From Anticarsia gemmatalis (Eukaryota > Arthropoda > Insecta > Lepidoptera > Erebidae): a DNA stretch of 64,000 nucleotides. Positions 47,096-58,530 of this stretch are shown here, one piece after another. The translations under genes and the position numbers were made by a program. The DNA is taken from assembly GCF_050436995.1 (NCBI RefSeq), contig NC_134774.1, positions 2,912,501 to 2,976,500 of the forward strand, in the 5' to 3' direction. The notes beneath the pieces were generated by a model, which saw nothing but the letters and a program-made list of their open reading frames with translations, was not told the origin of the DNA and searched no databases. Position 1 is the stretch's first letter; every line of letters starts with the position of its first letter.

Positions 47096-47532
47096 ATGCC
47101 ATCAAAAACATTCTGTAAAAACCTCAAGTCTCGCCGTAAAAAGTTGTGAGATCTTTATAATACCAAGTCGATTAATCTATTTAGTCTCTACTTAAAGGAC
47201 CTTCTGTCTTAAGTTATTACGTATGTTATTATCATGCCAATTTAAAAAAAATACCTTTAAAACAAATAGATCGACTTGGTCATCGCAAGAAAACACAAAT
47301 TCGCCATTAACATTTCAGGAGCATTAACTTATCAAATCATGCGATGGCCAGGTCGGTCTATTTGTTTTAGAGGTATTTTTTTTTTAATTGGCGTGATAAT
47401 AACATACGTAATAACTTAAGACAGAAGGTCCTTTAAGTAGAGACTAAATAGATTAATCGACTTGGTATTATAAAGATCTCACAACTTTTTACGGCGAGAC
47501 TTGAGGTTTTTACAGAATGTTTTTGATGGCAT
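47096..47532. mobile_element. Foldback-type element with about 190-bp inverted arms
   Basis: 47096-47285 and 47343-47532 are reverse complements. The outer roughly 150 bp match exactly, with a few changes near the centre; the loop is about 57 bp. Ends read ATGCCATCAAAAACATTCTG. No ORF. Near-identity suggests a young insertion. Confidence 0.85.
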
Positions 47533-47837
47533 AATTCTTCATCCGTATTAATGTAATGGCTTCTTCAAAGAAAGTGCGTCAAGAATATTATTATGTAGCC
47601 ACTTCAAGTATAATAACGAAACAAGTGGTGTATTACATCAATATTATAATATACATACATAAATATCAAGTGATTGTCACTATGTAAGTATGTATGTTAC
47701 ACATGTACGAGTAAGCTACAGAATCAAATTAGTGAACATTTTGGAGGTCCTGCAAGTTTGTAAGTACGACGGCTGAAGGAAACTTTTGAAAATGAAAATA
47801 GTGAGTAAGAATTCGTTGAGTTCGTGGGTAAACAACA

Positions 47838-48125
47838 GCCGTGCGGATCGATCTCCGTCGTTAAGCTACGCTTGCCGAGCTTGTTCTGTGAATGGGTGAC
47901 CATCTTATACATATGGAGTTCCTCCGTGTTTCGGAAGGCACATCAAATTATGAGTCCCGGCTGTCATTTTCAAAGATCTTTGACAGTCGTTACCAGTAGT
48001 TAGAAGCTTGAAAGTCTGACAACCAGTCTTACCGTGTTATAACCCAGGTTAACTGGGTTGTAAATGTCCAAGAGATGCGATGAGACTGGAAGCCAAGTCC
48101 AACGTAATTAAAAATAAAGCTATTC
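47838..48125 (+). mobile_element. 5S-rRNA-derived SINE, family b
   Basis: The head GTCGTTAAGCTACGCTTGCC then GAATGGGTGACCAT resembles the 5S internal promoter region. The body has TCAAAGATCTTTGACAGTCG. The tail is shortened. Confidence 0.7.
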
Positions 48126-48408
48126 GGATTGATGAAGTGAGAATTATTTCGTATGGCAACTCTGTACCGGCGCGCCCCTCCACTCCGCTCCACTCGTGCC
48201 TTTCACCGATGACGAGTTTATAAAAGAGCGTGTGCGGCGAGGAAACGGTCATTTGATCGTGAGCGCTTCAGCTGTACGGACCTCTTACAAAGTGTTATAC
48301 CTACGTGCTATTGAAGAAACACTAGGTACAAACAATTATACCTATACATTAGCCCAACCTTTCTTTCAACTATGTTGGTGTCGAAGTACCGAAAATTTTA
48401 ATATATTA

Positions 48409-48621
48409 GGTCGGGGAAAAAGTCTTTTCGCATTATAGTATGTGTATGAACTTGTAATAATTTTTTTCGCTACACAAAAAAGCTCGATATTTAGGTACCT
48501 CACGAGCTCACTGAAAGAAACCTAATGAACCGTGTACTCATTTGTGATTCTTGAAGCCAAAGAGATTTTATTACGAGTTCATGCATACTATAATGCGAAA
48601 AGACTTTTTCCTAGTATTTAT
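48409..48621. mobile_element. Mariner-type MITE
   Basis: TTAGGTCGGGGAAAAAGTC left end and the complementary right end ACTTTTTCCTAGTA, with the same inner sequence as 6372-6596. It lies just outside the inner boundary of the right arm. Confidence 0.75.
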
Positions 48622-48938
48622 AAAGTGTAGTTCAAGTGAGGGTAGGCGTAGAAACTCGCGCCACAAGAAGATCACGGCTAGGCAGCCATATCTTCGGGCT
48701 AAAACTACTTTGACACTAAGGTAACCACTAACCATACGATTAATTAAATGATTCGTTTAAGTCAATGCGAGTGATGTCGCAGGAAAAAGTGTGTATAGAA
48801 ACACGAATACAAGATTAATATTATTGATAACATAATTAATTAGAAAACAACATAATAATGATATAACTGAAAGTAAAGTCCCTTTGTCAAGCACCTTTCA
48901 TAAAGAGATACGCACTTGAGTATTATAATGTATGTTCA

Positions 48939-49007
48939 GTATAAATATCAGTTACACACGAATATATCACAGTGTATCGCTGACAGAGCGACGGACATCT
49001 TGTAAAA
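48939..49007 (+). promoter_or_regulatory. Core promoter and 5' UTR exon of right protease homolog
   Basis: TATA box GTATAAATA at 48939-48947 and an initiator-like TCACAGT at 48967. A noncoding exon of about 40 nt ends at 49007 before GTAAGT. Conserved with 10046-10114. Confidence 0.7.
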
Positions 49008-49276
49008 GTAAGTCATATTTACATACATACATCATATCACGCCTTTCTTGCCAAAGGGGTAGGCAGAGACTACGAAAACCACTTGGTACGATCCTTACAA
49101 ACTTTTCCTTGCCTCCTTCACATCTATACATCTTGTCATATAGGATCACCGTCAGCTGCAGACTGCGGGTCACTGATGTTATACATTCTGTATGTTGTAT
49201 ACCTCCAGCCGCGAACCTTGTACACAAGACTCTGTACTAAGTTGAACAAGTCACGTTGATATTTGTCATGTTTCAG

Positions 49277-52200
49277 ATGTTGCGAGTGCAGTTATTGTTG
49301 GTGGTCTGCGCCATGTTGTCGCGCGCGGCGTGGAGCGAGGAGCGGCGCTACCACGACCAGTACGGCGTGCCGGCCGCGCGCAGGATCCACGCGCAGGAGG
49401 CGACCGACAACAGAATCACTGGCGGCATGCCTTCCTCGCCCACTGACAACCCCTACTTGGTAAGTTTATTACTATAAAATATTAACAGTTCATTTAACCC
49501 AATAATATCCCACTGCTGGGCGAGGGTTTCCTCCCGTAATGAGAGAGGGGTTAGGCCTCTAGTCCATCACGCTGGCCAAGTGCCACTTGGAGACTTTGCA
49601 TACCTTTAAGAACTGTGTTAAAGAACTCTCATAACTCTCAACACAAATTTTCATCCCGTAATTTAACCCCTTGAGGGTAGAATTGATCAAAATCCTTTCT
49701 TAGCGGAAGCCTACGTCATAACATCTACCTGCATGCCAAATTTCAGCGCGATGCCAGTTGTTAGGGCTGTGCGTTGTCATATGATGTAGATCACTGTCAG
49801 TCAGTCACCTTTGAATTATATATATTTAGATGTATTTTAGCAACGACCTCGTTCATCTCACAGGCTGGTCTAGTGATAACACTGACAGATAATAGGACGT
49901 CTATCTGCGGAGGAACTCTCATCAGCTCGCGCAAGGTTCTGACTGCCGGACAGTGCTGGTACGACGGACAGTCCCAGGGCAGAGTTATGACGGTATGTTA
50001 CATATCTATACTAATATTATAGAGCTGAAGAGTTTTTTTTGTTTGAACGCGCTAATCTCAGAAACTACTGGTCCGATTTGAAAAATTCTTTCAGTGTTAG
50101 ATAGCACATTTATCGAGGCAGGCTATAGGCTATATATCATCACGCTACGACCAATAGGAGCAGAGTACCAGTAAAAAATATTACAAAAACGGGGGAAATA
50201 CCCATTCTCTTTTATGTGACGCAAGCGAAGTTTCGCGGGCCAGCTAGTATAACCATGTTGTAGTCGGGTTCCAGTCTCACCGGATGCAGCTGAATACCAG
50301 TATTTTACATACGACTGCCTATCTGACCTCCACAACACAGTTACCTGTTTTATAACACGATACCCTTCGGTAAGACTGGTTGTCAGACTTTCAAGCTTTT
50401 GACTGGTAACGACTGTCAAAGATCTTTGAAAATGATAGAATGGACTCACAATTTGACTTTTCACGCGCCCTCCGAAGCACGAAGACTCTCAGTTCAAATA
50501 CCACTATGCGCTCACCCGTCTATAGAATGACAGCGCTAACGGTTGCTTAACCCATAGAACGTTTACCGACCGGTGGGCACAACTCGTTGAGTGCCTTAGA
50601 CCGATAGTTGTTTTCCCGGAATTGAATCTAAGATTTCATGATCAGCAGTCGAAGTCAGCAACACTACCGACCGTGTCACTGCGGTAGTATTATAATTTGT
50701 GTGTTTTCATCACTAGGTGGTCCTAGGTTCATCAAAGTTGTTCTCGGGCGGTGTCAGGAGGGTGGCGACAGAGATCATCGCTCATCCCAAGTTTGATCCG
50801 TTCAAGATTATCAATGATCTAGCGATGGTCACAATACAGCCTCTCTCGTCATACTCTAGTAAGATTGTTGTACACTATATTTACTCTGGCCACAACATTA
50901 CATAGATAAATGCCTAATCTAATATATAAAATTCTCGCGTCATAGTTTTCGTTGCCATACTCCTCCGAAACGGCTTGACCGATTTTGATGAAATTTTGAG
51001 TAGGTCTGAGAATCGGCCAACATCTATTTTTCATACCCCTAAGTGACATTTTTTTTTATTCATATGGCAAAACAACGTTTGCCGGGTCAGTTAGTAATAA
51101 AAATAAAATAGTAATTTAACCCATTATTGTCCCACTGCTAGGCAAGGGTCTCCCGAAATGAGGGAGGGGCTATGTTACTTTGCATACCTTCAAGAACTGT
51201 TCTAAAGAACTCTCAAGCATGCAAGGTTGCATCACGATGTTTTCCTTTACCGTTGGAACAACGTTCAGTGGGTTGAGCAATCTGCTTGACGCGGATATTC
51301 CATAGATGGGTGACTGCATAGTGGTATTTGAACTGAGCGTTCCGTGCTTCGGAGGGCACGTAAAAAGTCTGTCCCGGTTGTTGTCAATAAGATAACAGTC
51401 GTTAAGCCATGTCAAAGGCTTTCGGGTTTGAACAACTTTGACACTAGGTTGACCACTAACCATACGACAAACAAACAAATACTTAGTACCCGGCTGTTGG
51501 TGTGTTGCAACCACTTAGTAATATTATAATTATTTTTTAGGTTCAATAATGCCGGCCGCGTTACCTGACTATCACGTGAGCAGCACATTCGCGGGACAGT
51601 CTGCCAAAGCGGTTGGTTACGGCAAGACTAAAGACAGTAAGTTCACTCTCTGTACTATTCTAAATAAATAATAATACAAATAAATATCATTGGACAACTC
51701 ACACACGGTCATCTGATTCCAAACTAAGCAGAGCTTGTACTGTAACCAGACAACTGATAAACATACTCATATACTTGTAAATACATACTTATATAGATAC
51801 ATTAACATCCAATCTTAGAACAAATACTCGTGCTCATCACACACATATTTGTCCCGGGTGGGATTGGAACAGCACGCGGCGCTACGGTTATTGCGGCGAG
51901 GTGACCGCTTAAACCACTGCGCCAAACGTGACGTTAAAGTGCTAAATGTCAAGTAAAAGTCAATCCCTCTTATACATAAACACACTATAAACTTATTTTT
52001 GTTAAAAAACTACTATAACATGTTTTCTCTTTCTCATTTCGCTGAGGAGTAAAAGAAACAAAACACTTTATAAGCCTTTCATAACTTCATATATTTTTAT
52101 GAATAAGAGGAATGGGTTTAGCGCGTACTTTAGATATGTTTATATGGCCGTAAGTTGACAACTAACTATACAATGAATTAAAATTAAATATTATTTTCAG

Positions 52201-53133
52201 AGGATATACTTACGACAGGACAGATTCAATACAGTGTGTTCGTACCCGTCATAAGTAACGCTGAATGTCGGTCGTTCTTCAACAAGTCTATAGATAACAA
52301 CATAGTTTGTACGAGCGGAGTGAACAAGTGGGGCGCGTGTAACGGCGACGGCGGCACTCCGCTCATAGTCAGCTTGTATCCCTCACACAACATGCTGGTG
52401 AGTACCTCCTCGCTCTCATGACACCCTGGTACATCGCAACACATTACTTGAACTTTTTCTTTTACAAACATACAAATAATAGATGTAACGTTAGCGTGGA
52501 AGTAATGTTTTAGTTGAGCTTACAGGGACTTTTACAAACATACAAATTATATACACAAAGTTAGTTTAAATTTCTCCATACTTTAGTTTAATGTGACTGT
52601 CTGTCTGACTGCTATGTTTTATATAAAAACGACTGCATGTGTTTTAATTAAATTTAGTATGAAGATAGGTGAAGTTACAGTGACCAAGCATTGACTACAA
52701 TTGTTTTCTAAAATCGTCTTCTAGGCAGCTGAAGTATAGGATGATTTGTTCGCAAGAGACGCGCTAGACAGTTAGAAAATACATTACTGTCCCACTGCTG
52801 GGTCTCCTCTCGTAATGAGAGAGTAGAGTCCATCACAGTGATCAAGTGACACTTTACATTACTACAACAACTGTTTAAACAACTCTTACATATGACATTG
52901 CTCACGATGTTTTCCTTCATCGTTATAACAACGTGATCATTTAGAACACATCACTTGGAACACTCATTGTTCAACTCTCGATCACTTGACAGATGTATGT
53001 ATATATAAGTGTGTTATATTTTCAGATCGGAGTGGCGTCGTTTCACTCAGTGCTTGGTTGTGAGGCCGGCAGACCTGTCGGTTACATGAGAGTATCATCT
53101 TACTTACCCTGGATACATAGCTTGCAGTATTAA
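49277..53133 (+). CDS. Inactive serine protease homolog (chymotrypsin fold), right paralog
   Basis: Six coding exons, 49277-49459, 49864-49992, 50717-50858, 51541-51636, 52201-52397 and 53026-53133, give 284 residues with the same phases as the left copy. The ATG directly follows TTTCAG and opens the same signal peptide. The propeptide ends R|ITGG. Here the His57 position is Gln (LTAGQC), the Asp102 position is kept (NDLAMV), and the Ser195 motif is again GDGGTPL, so activity is not expected. Cysteines around the His site, AEC...IVC and ACNGD...GCEAGRP are intact. Secreted, function unknown. It converges on the esterase at 53733-58524 with about 600 bp between them. The left and right copies share the Ser loss but differ in which second residue is lost. 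Confidence 0.9.
49492..49800. mobile_element. SINE T3 fragment plus dispersed repeat in intron 1
   Basis: 49492-49645 is a reverse T3 fragment (CCCACTGCTGGGCGAGGG). 49650-49800 is the repeat shared with 13-200 and 23460-23575. Confidence 0.6.
50005..50247 (+). mobile_element. Complete non-autonomous Helitron-like element, family H1
   Basis: It starts TCTATACTAATATTATAGAG and ends GCGGGCCAGCTAG next to T. It begins 12 bp after the exon 2 donor of the right protease homolog. This is the reference copy for family H1. Confidence 0.75.
50924..51262. mobile_element. Helitron-like H3 copy and SINE T3 fragment
   Basis: 50924-51094 reads from TCTAATATATAAAATTCTCG to GTTTGCCGGGTCAGTTAG (family H3; others at 57104-57264, 60147-60335, 61472-61655 and 62757-62930). 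51118-51262 is a reverse T3 fragment. Both are in intron 3. Confidence 0.65.
51268..51475 (+). mobile_element. 5S-rRNA-derived SINE, family a
   Basis: GTGGGTTGAGCAATC, then ATGGGTGACTGCATAG head, TTCGGAGGGCACGTAAAAAG body and ACCACTAACCATACGAC tail. In intron 3 of the right protease homolog. Confidence 0.65.
51690..51935 (-). mobile_element. tRNA-derived SINE, family T2
   Basis: Reverse copy: TTCCAAACTAAGCAGAGCTT at one end and AAACCACTGCGCCAAACGTG at the other. In intron 4 of the right protease homolog. Confidence 0.7.
52770..52985 (-). mobile_element. SINE T3 variant shared with the left arm
   Basis: It sits at the matching intron position of 3880-4090 in the other arm, in the same orientation relative to the gene. 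Confidence 0.65.
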
Positions 53134-53732
53134 GCGAGAATACAGCCTAGACTACTGCAAACTGTAGGCAACTGCAAACTTTAAACAGTTAACGTCCGTT
53201 GCAGCCGTCTGCGGTTTGCAGTCGCCATGGAAATTGTACTTTTAATATTATTCTAAACGATACTATCACTTTCAACGGACACTGATTAGAGTGATTAGAT
53301 GTGATATATTTAATAAACTGTAAAGTTATTGAATTTTATTTATTTATCGTATAGTTAGTGGTCTAGTGTCAAAGTAGTTGAAGTGTTTGTGGTGAACTGT
53401 TATGTTAAACAACAAGCGTGACTTGTATCACGGAGACGCTCAGCTCAAACACTGCACCTACATCTATGTAATGTACAATTTAAAGGTTGCTAAATTAATG
53501 TACACGCAAAGTGTTGTATAAATTTATCTAGTGTGTAAGTGTCTAAGTAGGTATATACTACTTTACCCAACCTGGGAGTCTAACTTAAGACTTTGTGATT
53601 AGTAGTCGCATACACTACTGTCTAGACCACATAAGGGTGTAAATAAAAATACATTTACTTAATAAAAAAAATGTATCGGGAAATATCAGTAAGTAACAAA
53701 ATTTTCAAAAATCATTCAATTACAAATTTTAT

Positions 53733-56700
53733 TTAATGAAACACGCTTCCCAACAGTATAACAAAGAATTGTCTCAAGAAATTATCTGCATTGTTCAATT
53801 TTAAATCGATTCCCGTCGTTCCCGTAGAATTGGCGCCATGTTGGTTATAAAAGTCATCTAAAAAAGCTATGCAATTGGAGAACGGGTCTTTTAAGACTTG
53901 TATCTCGGACCCTATGTTTAATAGATATTTGTTGTTTTTTTCATATTTCGGCCATGATGGGAGGCTTGATCCTTTGGGTGTAGGTTCACTGAAATAAAGA
54001 TAATCTGTGTTAATACGAAGAAAAAAATTTGGATCCTTTTCTTCAGGGAATCGAACCCGAGGCCTCATAATCAGCAGACGGATACACTTACGATTTTGAT
54101 TGCCTGTATGGCAGATTCGGTAGAGTGTGCAACTGGTTCGAATCTTGAGTTGGATTAAATAGTATTTTTCTGAGTTTTTCTGTTATTGTCCGGAGTTAGG
54201 AATTTAATCGTAGACTTCCGTGCCTCGGAGAGCACGTGAAGCCATCGGTTTTGCGCCTGACCTCTCCCTGGTCATGTTGTTTCTCCGTCCCACCGGATTA
54301 TGGGAGTGAAAGTATACAGAGTGTATCAATTTAACTGTCCGTAGAAGCCGGAAATTGGCTGGGACATAATTAGGTATGAAATTAATGTAGTGCATAAAGA
54401 AGTCTTACCCATATTTAGCAAAATTGGTCCAAGCAGTAGTCATAAAACTGATCATTCTATGATCTTGTACATCAAGAGGTAATTTAAACAGCTTCAGTCT
54501 CAAGCCGAACAGATATCCTAACTCATCGCCATGTGTCGCTCCCTCCCCTATTATATTATCTCTGATCTTCACATAGTTCCTCTCTCCGTCGTACGAGAAC
54601 AAATATCTAAACACAGTCGCTCTGTTATCTAAATAATAACGCACAGATCTCTCTAAGGGGTAACTAAACGCAATGTCAGTGCCGAATCTGACAGCATCGT
54701 CTTTAGTGTTGCCAGTCGAATAAAACGTCTTAAAAGACTCCACATCTGTCGATTCTATACCCGTAAAAGAATAGTTTAAAAACTCTTCATATTTACTCGT
54801 ATAATCAGTCGTATTTTTATAGAAAAAGTACATTTCTTTATTCGTATTTCCTATCATAATACGTTTATTTCTGAAATTAGTGTTTTTAGGTTTTTCAGTA
54901 ATAAATTCTCCATCAATACAAGGTTGGAATTTACGTTTTTTTGTTTGTATAACCATTGTGGAGGTTCGTTTTACTGACATGTCGGTTGTCCAGAAGACTT
55001 CACTGAGGACTCCGTACCAGCCAACACCTCGTATAAATTCATCATCTTCGACATCTCTATGCAAAATTGGAGAGACTAAATTGCCGCTCTGGAGAATAGC
55101 TTTGTTAAACAAGTCATCTTGACCGTATAATAAATGTATATCAATAGAAATAGATCCAGCACTATGCCCGAATAGAGTTATATTATCGTCATCACCTCCA
55201 AACGCTGCGATATTATTTTTAATCCACTTCAAAGCTAACTGTTGGTCTTTTAATCCTTGATTACTAACGCCAAGGTAAGGAAGACATAGGAATCCGTGTA
55301 AACCCACTCTATAATTAATTGTGACTACAATAACGTTCTTTTTTACTAATAATTTAGGTGAATAAGATCTCAAATTGCCGTCTCCTTCGGAAAATCCACC
55401 ACCGTGAATGTACACCATGACTGGTAGTTTACTGTTCGGAGTTATGTTGTTTGGTGTGTATACGTTTAGATTTAAACAGTGAATGTCTCCTTCGAAGCCT
55501 CGTTTGTTGTGTTGTGGACATTTCACCGGCTCTTTAGTCGCTTGGAACTCTTCGGTAAATGTTGGGTATGGTAGCGCATCCTGAAATATAAAGAATATCA
55601 TAATATTAAATGTTTGTTTGACTGTGGGTCTAAGGGGGAGTGTAGGATTGAGATAAGATTGAGTCTAGGAGTCTAGACAAGAATTCAACGTAATTTTCAT
55701 CCAATTTTGAGTTCGAATTTCTAAATAAAATCTGACGTATTGCTACCTGATAAAAATAAATCCCTACCCTTACTAATAAATACCATAAATTATCTAATTA
55801 ATAAGAAATGAATATAACATTAAACGATGTTTACAATATATTTTTAAAGTGCTTTCCCCTTAAATATGGAGAATCTTCGAAGTTGGTAACATAATGTGTT
55901 GCACATGCAAGCAATAATTCGCGCCATTTTTAACTGCGTGTGCAAAAATGATCAAACCCATTAATTAATCTAGGTACATACTTATTATGAAAAATATTGT
56001 GATTTTAACATGGTTGCTGAGCAATCATGGTAATAGTATTTAAATGATTTAAAAATATATATATTTTATTATTATCTACTATATTGTGTTATTGGCAGAA
56101 TTAGGCATAATGCCACGTTCACCCCCAAGCTAAAAAAAAATAGTAGCATAATTTAACAAACTGTCATGGTACCCAAGTCAGACTACTTACGCGGTTATAT
56201 CACTAAAATGATTTTGAAATTGTAATTTTTTGGATAACTATCTCGTAGTAATAAAAGAGACTTAACTTAGTGACAAATAAATAGGTACCTATATTGTGAA
56301 AGATTATAGACTTGGAGGTTCGTGAGTGTGTTACAAACGATTATTCTTCTTTCGGTGAACTTATCTGATGAGCAAGAAGGGAGAAGAGCTCGTGGGATCA
56401 AGCTATGGGCTTTTATAGGCACTACCATCACTGTATCGACGTCGCCGCAGTACATAGTCACATGATAATCAGGTATGTATATAACATAGGTTTATTTCCT
56501 AATTTTATATGGAAGTCCGTCTACCGCCTTTTTATAAAGAAAAAACAAATCTAGCGTCAAACTTTACTCAGTATTTATAGTTATTACGTTCAAGTGAGCA
56601 GTGATAGCCGAGTGGTATAAGTTGATACCACCCACGTAAGTGGTCGCACGTTCAAACCCGAGGCAACACACCAATGACTTTTCCAAGTTATGTGTGTATT

Positions 56701-58524
56701 AGAAATAATTATCACTTGTTCTAACGGTGAAGGAAAACATCGTGATGCAACCTTGCATGCCTCAGAGGTCTTTAGAACAGTTCTTGAAGGTATGCAAAGT
56801 CCCCAACCCGCACTTGGCCAGCGTGGTGGACTCAAGGCCCAACCCCTCCCTTATTACGGGAGGAAACCCTTGCCCAGCAGTGGGACATTAATGGGTTAAG
56901 AATTTGTTTTTATTAATTTACTAGCTGACCCGCGCAGCTCCGCTCACGCTTTCCTGTTTTTATTTAATACCGCGCATTTTCAAATTTTTTCACCTTTTAC
57001 ACGTCTGGGCTTCCACGAATAATTCAAGACCAAAATTAGCCAAATCGGTCCAGCCGTTCGGCGAGTTTTAGCAAGACTAACGAACAGCAATTCATTTTAC
57101 ACACTAGCTGACCCGGCAAACGTTGTTTTGCCATAAAAAAAGTGGCACTTAGCGGCATAAAAAATAGATGTTGGCCGATTCTCAGACCTACTCAATATGC
57201 TCACAAAATTTCATGAGAATCGGTCAAGCCGTTTCGGAGGAGTACGAGAATTTTATATATAAGATTATTCAATATTATTAATTCTCATGGAAATACACAT
57301 GATTGTTGACTACTTATATCAAGATCAATCGTACATGCCAAGGCTCTACTAAATGGTCAGCTATAACTTATCATAAATGCACAATATCCCGTTATACCTA
57401 ACAGTATCAAAACAGGTTGTTTACTAAATGATACGGCTATCTTCGTTTTATATACTACATAACCATATTATGTAAAAAATAATGATATAAGCATTCGTCT
57501 CTCAAGTGATCGAGAATTTAACAAGACAATTTTATAACGATGAAGGAAAACATCGTGACAAGCCCCAAGTTATTAATAGAACGAAAATGTCAAACAAAAC
57601 ATAACTTAGAACTAGGGTAGGTATATAGTATTTAAAAGTAATAAATTTATAAATAAATTTAACCCATTAATGTCCCACTGCTGGGCAAGGGTCTCCTCCC
57701 GTAATGAGGGAGGGGTTAGGCCTTGAGTCCACCACGCTGGCCAAGTGCGGGTTGGGGACTTTGCATGCCCTCAATAAATGTGTTAAACAAATTTTAGGCA
57801 TGCAAGGTTTCCTCACGATGTTTTCCTTCACCGTTGGAGCATGTGATAATTATTTCTAATACACACATAACTTCTAAAAGTCATTGGTGTGTTGCCTCGG
57901 GTTCGAAATTAAATTTAAAAGTATTTAGTTCATATTATTTTGAGGCGCCCGTAGCCAGTTGCGCTCACCGGTCGGTAAACGATCTGTGGGTTAAGCAAAC
58001 CTTGGCGCGGTCATTCCATAGATGGGTCACCGCATAGCGGTATTTGAGCTGGGCGTCTCCGTGCTTCGGAGGGCACGTAAAAAGTCTGTCCCGATTGCTG
58101 TAAATTAAGATAACAGTCGTTAAGCCACGTCAAAGGCTTTCGGGCGGCTTGAACAACTTTGACACTAGGTTCACCACTAACCATACGATAAGAAGATGTG
58201 TTAATCCAGGTTTAATAGAGCTCAAATACCACTATGCGTTCACCCATCTATGGAATGACCGCGCTAAGGGCTGCTTAACCCACAGATCGTTTACCGACCG
58301 GTGAGCGCAACTGGCTGTGGATTAACACAGGACCCTAGTAAGTTGTATTTACTCACGATAAAATAATCTCCTTCCTGTATCTTCCCGTAAGGCACTCCCA
58401 GGAACATGGTGAAGTCCCTGGCGAGTCCCCTGACGGGCCCCGCCGCGGGCCGCGCGAGGGGCCCCCTCACGGCGCCGCACGCGGTTATACACAACAACAC
58501 ATATATGAGCGCGCACATCGTCAC
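53733..58524 (-). CDS. Carboxylesterase (alpha/beta hydrolase), right paralog, complete
   Basis: Three coding exons on the minus strand, 58524-58357, 55580-54409 and 53988-53733, give 531 residues. Exon 1 encodes a signal peptide (MTMCALIYVLLCITACGAVRG or from the second Met) and reaches FLGVPYGKI. Exon 2 has the oxyanion hole HGGGF (115-119), GHSAGS with the nucleophile at Ser196, a Glu at about 305 in IGNTNKE and the His at about 406 in GATHGDELGYLF, so the triad is complete. A hydrophobic C-terminus (LRQFFVILLGSVFH) suggests a possible GPI signal, as in the left copy. Secreted or cell-surface esterase; substrate unknown. Intron 1 (2.8 kb) is filled with SINEs and Helitron-like copies. Confidence 0.92.
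55620..56590. other. AT-rich part of right esterase intron 1
   Basis: No exon and no recognised transposon end. It has the usual AT-rich composition. Confidence 0.4.
56598..56900 (+). mobile_element. SINE T3, best full-length copy
   Basis: The tRNA-like head GTGATAGCCGAGTGG and B-box GTTCAAACCCGAG are followed by the body with CGGTGAAGGAAAACATCGTG, GCAAAGTCCCCAACCCGCAC and the tail CCCAGCAGTGGGACATTAAT. In intron 1 of the right esterase. Confidence 0.8.
57104..57264 (-). mobile_element. Helitron-like element, family H3
   Basis: CTAGCTGACCCGGCAAACG start and GAATTTTATATATAAGA end on the plus strand. Confidence 0.65.
57658..57910 (-). mobile_element. SINE T3 copy
   Basis: Reverse orientation, well matched to 56598-56900 through GGCATGCAAGGTTTCCTCAC. 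Confidence 0.75.
57950..58320. mobile_element. Inverted pair of 5S-derived SINEs, family a
   Basis: 57950-58192 runs plus with the full head (GATCTGTGGGTTAAGC, then GATGGGTCACCGCATAG). 58217-58320 is a minus-strand head fragment. The pair ends about 37 bp before the signal-peptide exon donor of the right esterase. Confidence 0.7.
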
Positions 58525-58530
58525 GTGCTC

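Larger units (their letters stand above)
48815..58530. repeat. Right arm of the inverted duplication
   Basis: Reverse-complement counterpart of 1-10245, with the same two genes in the same convergent arrangement. The arms are separated by about 38.5 kb containing unrelated, conserved genes. Exons and many intron stretches align. Introns differ by younger insertions, such as the Helitron at 50005 here and the hAT MITE at 6967 there. Confidence 0.85.
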
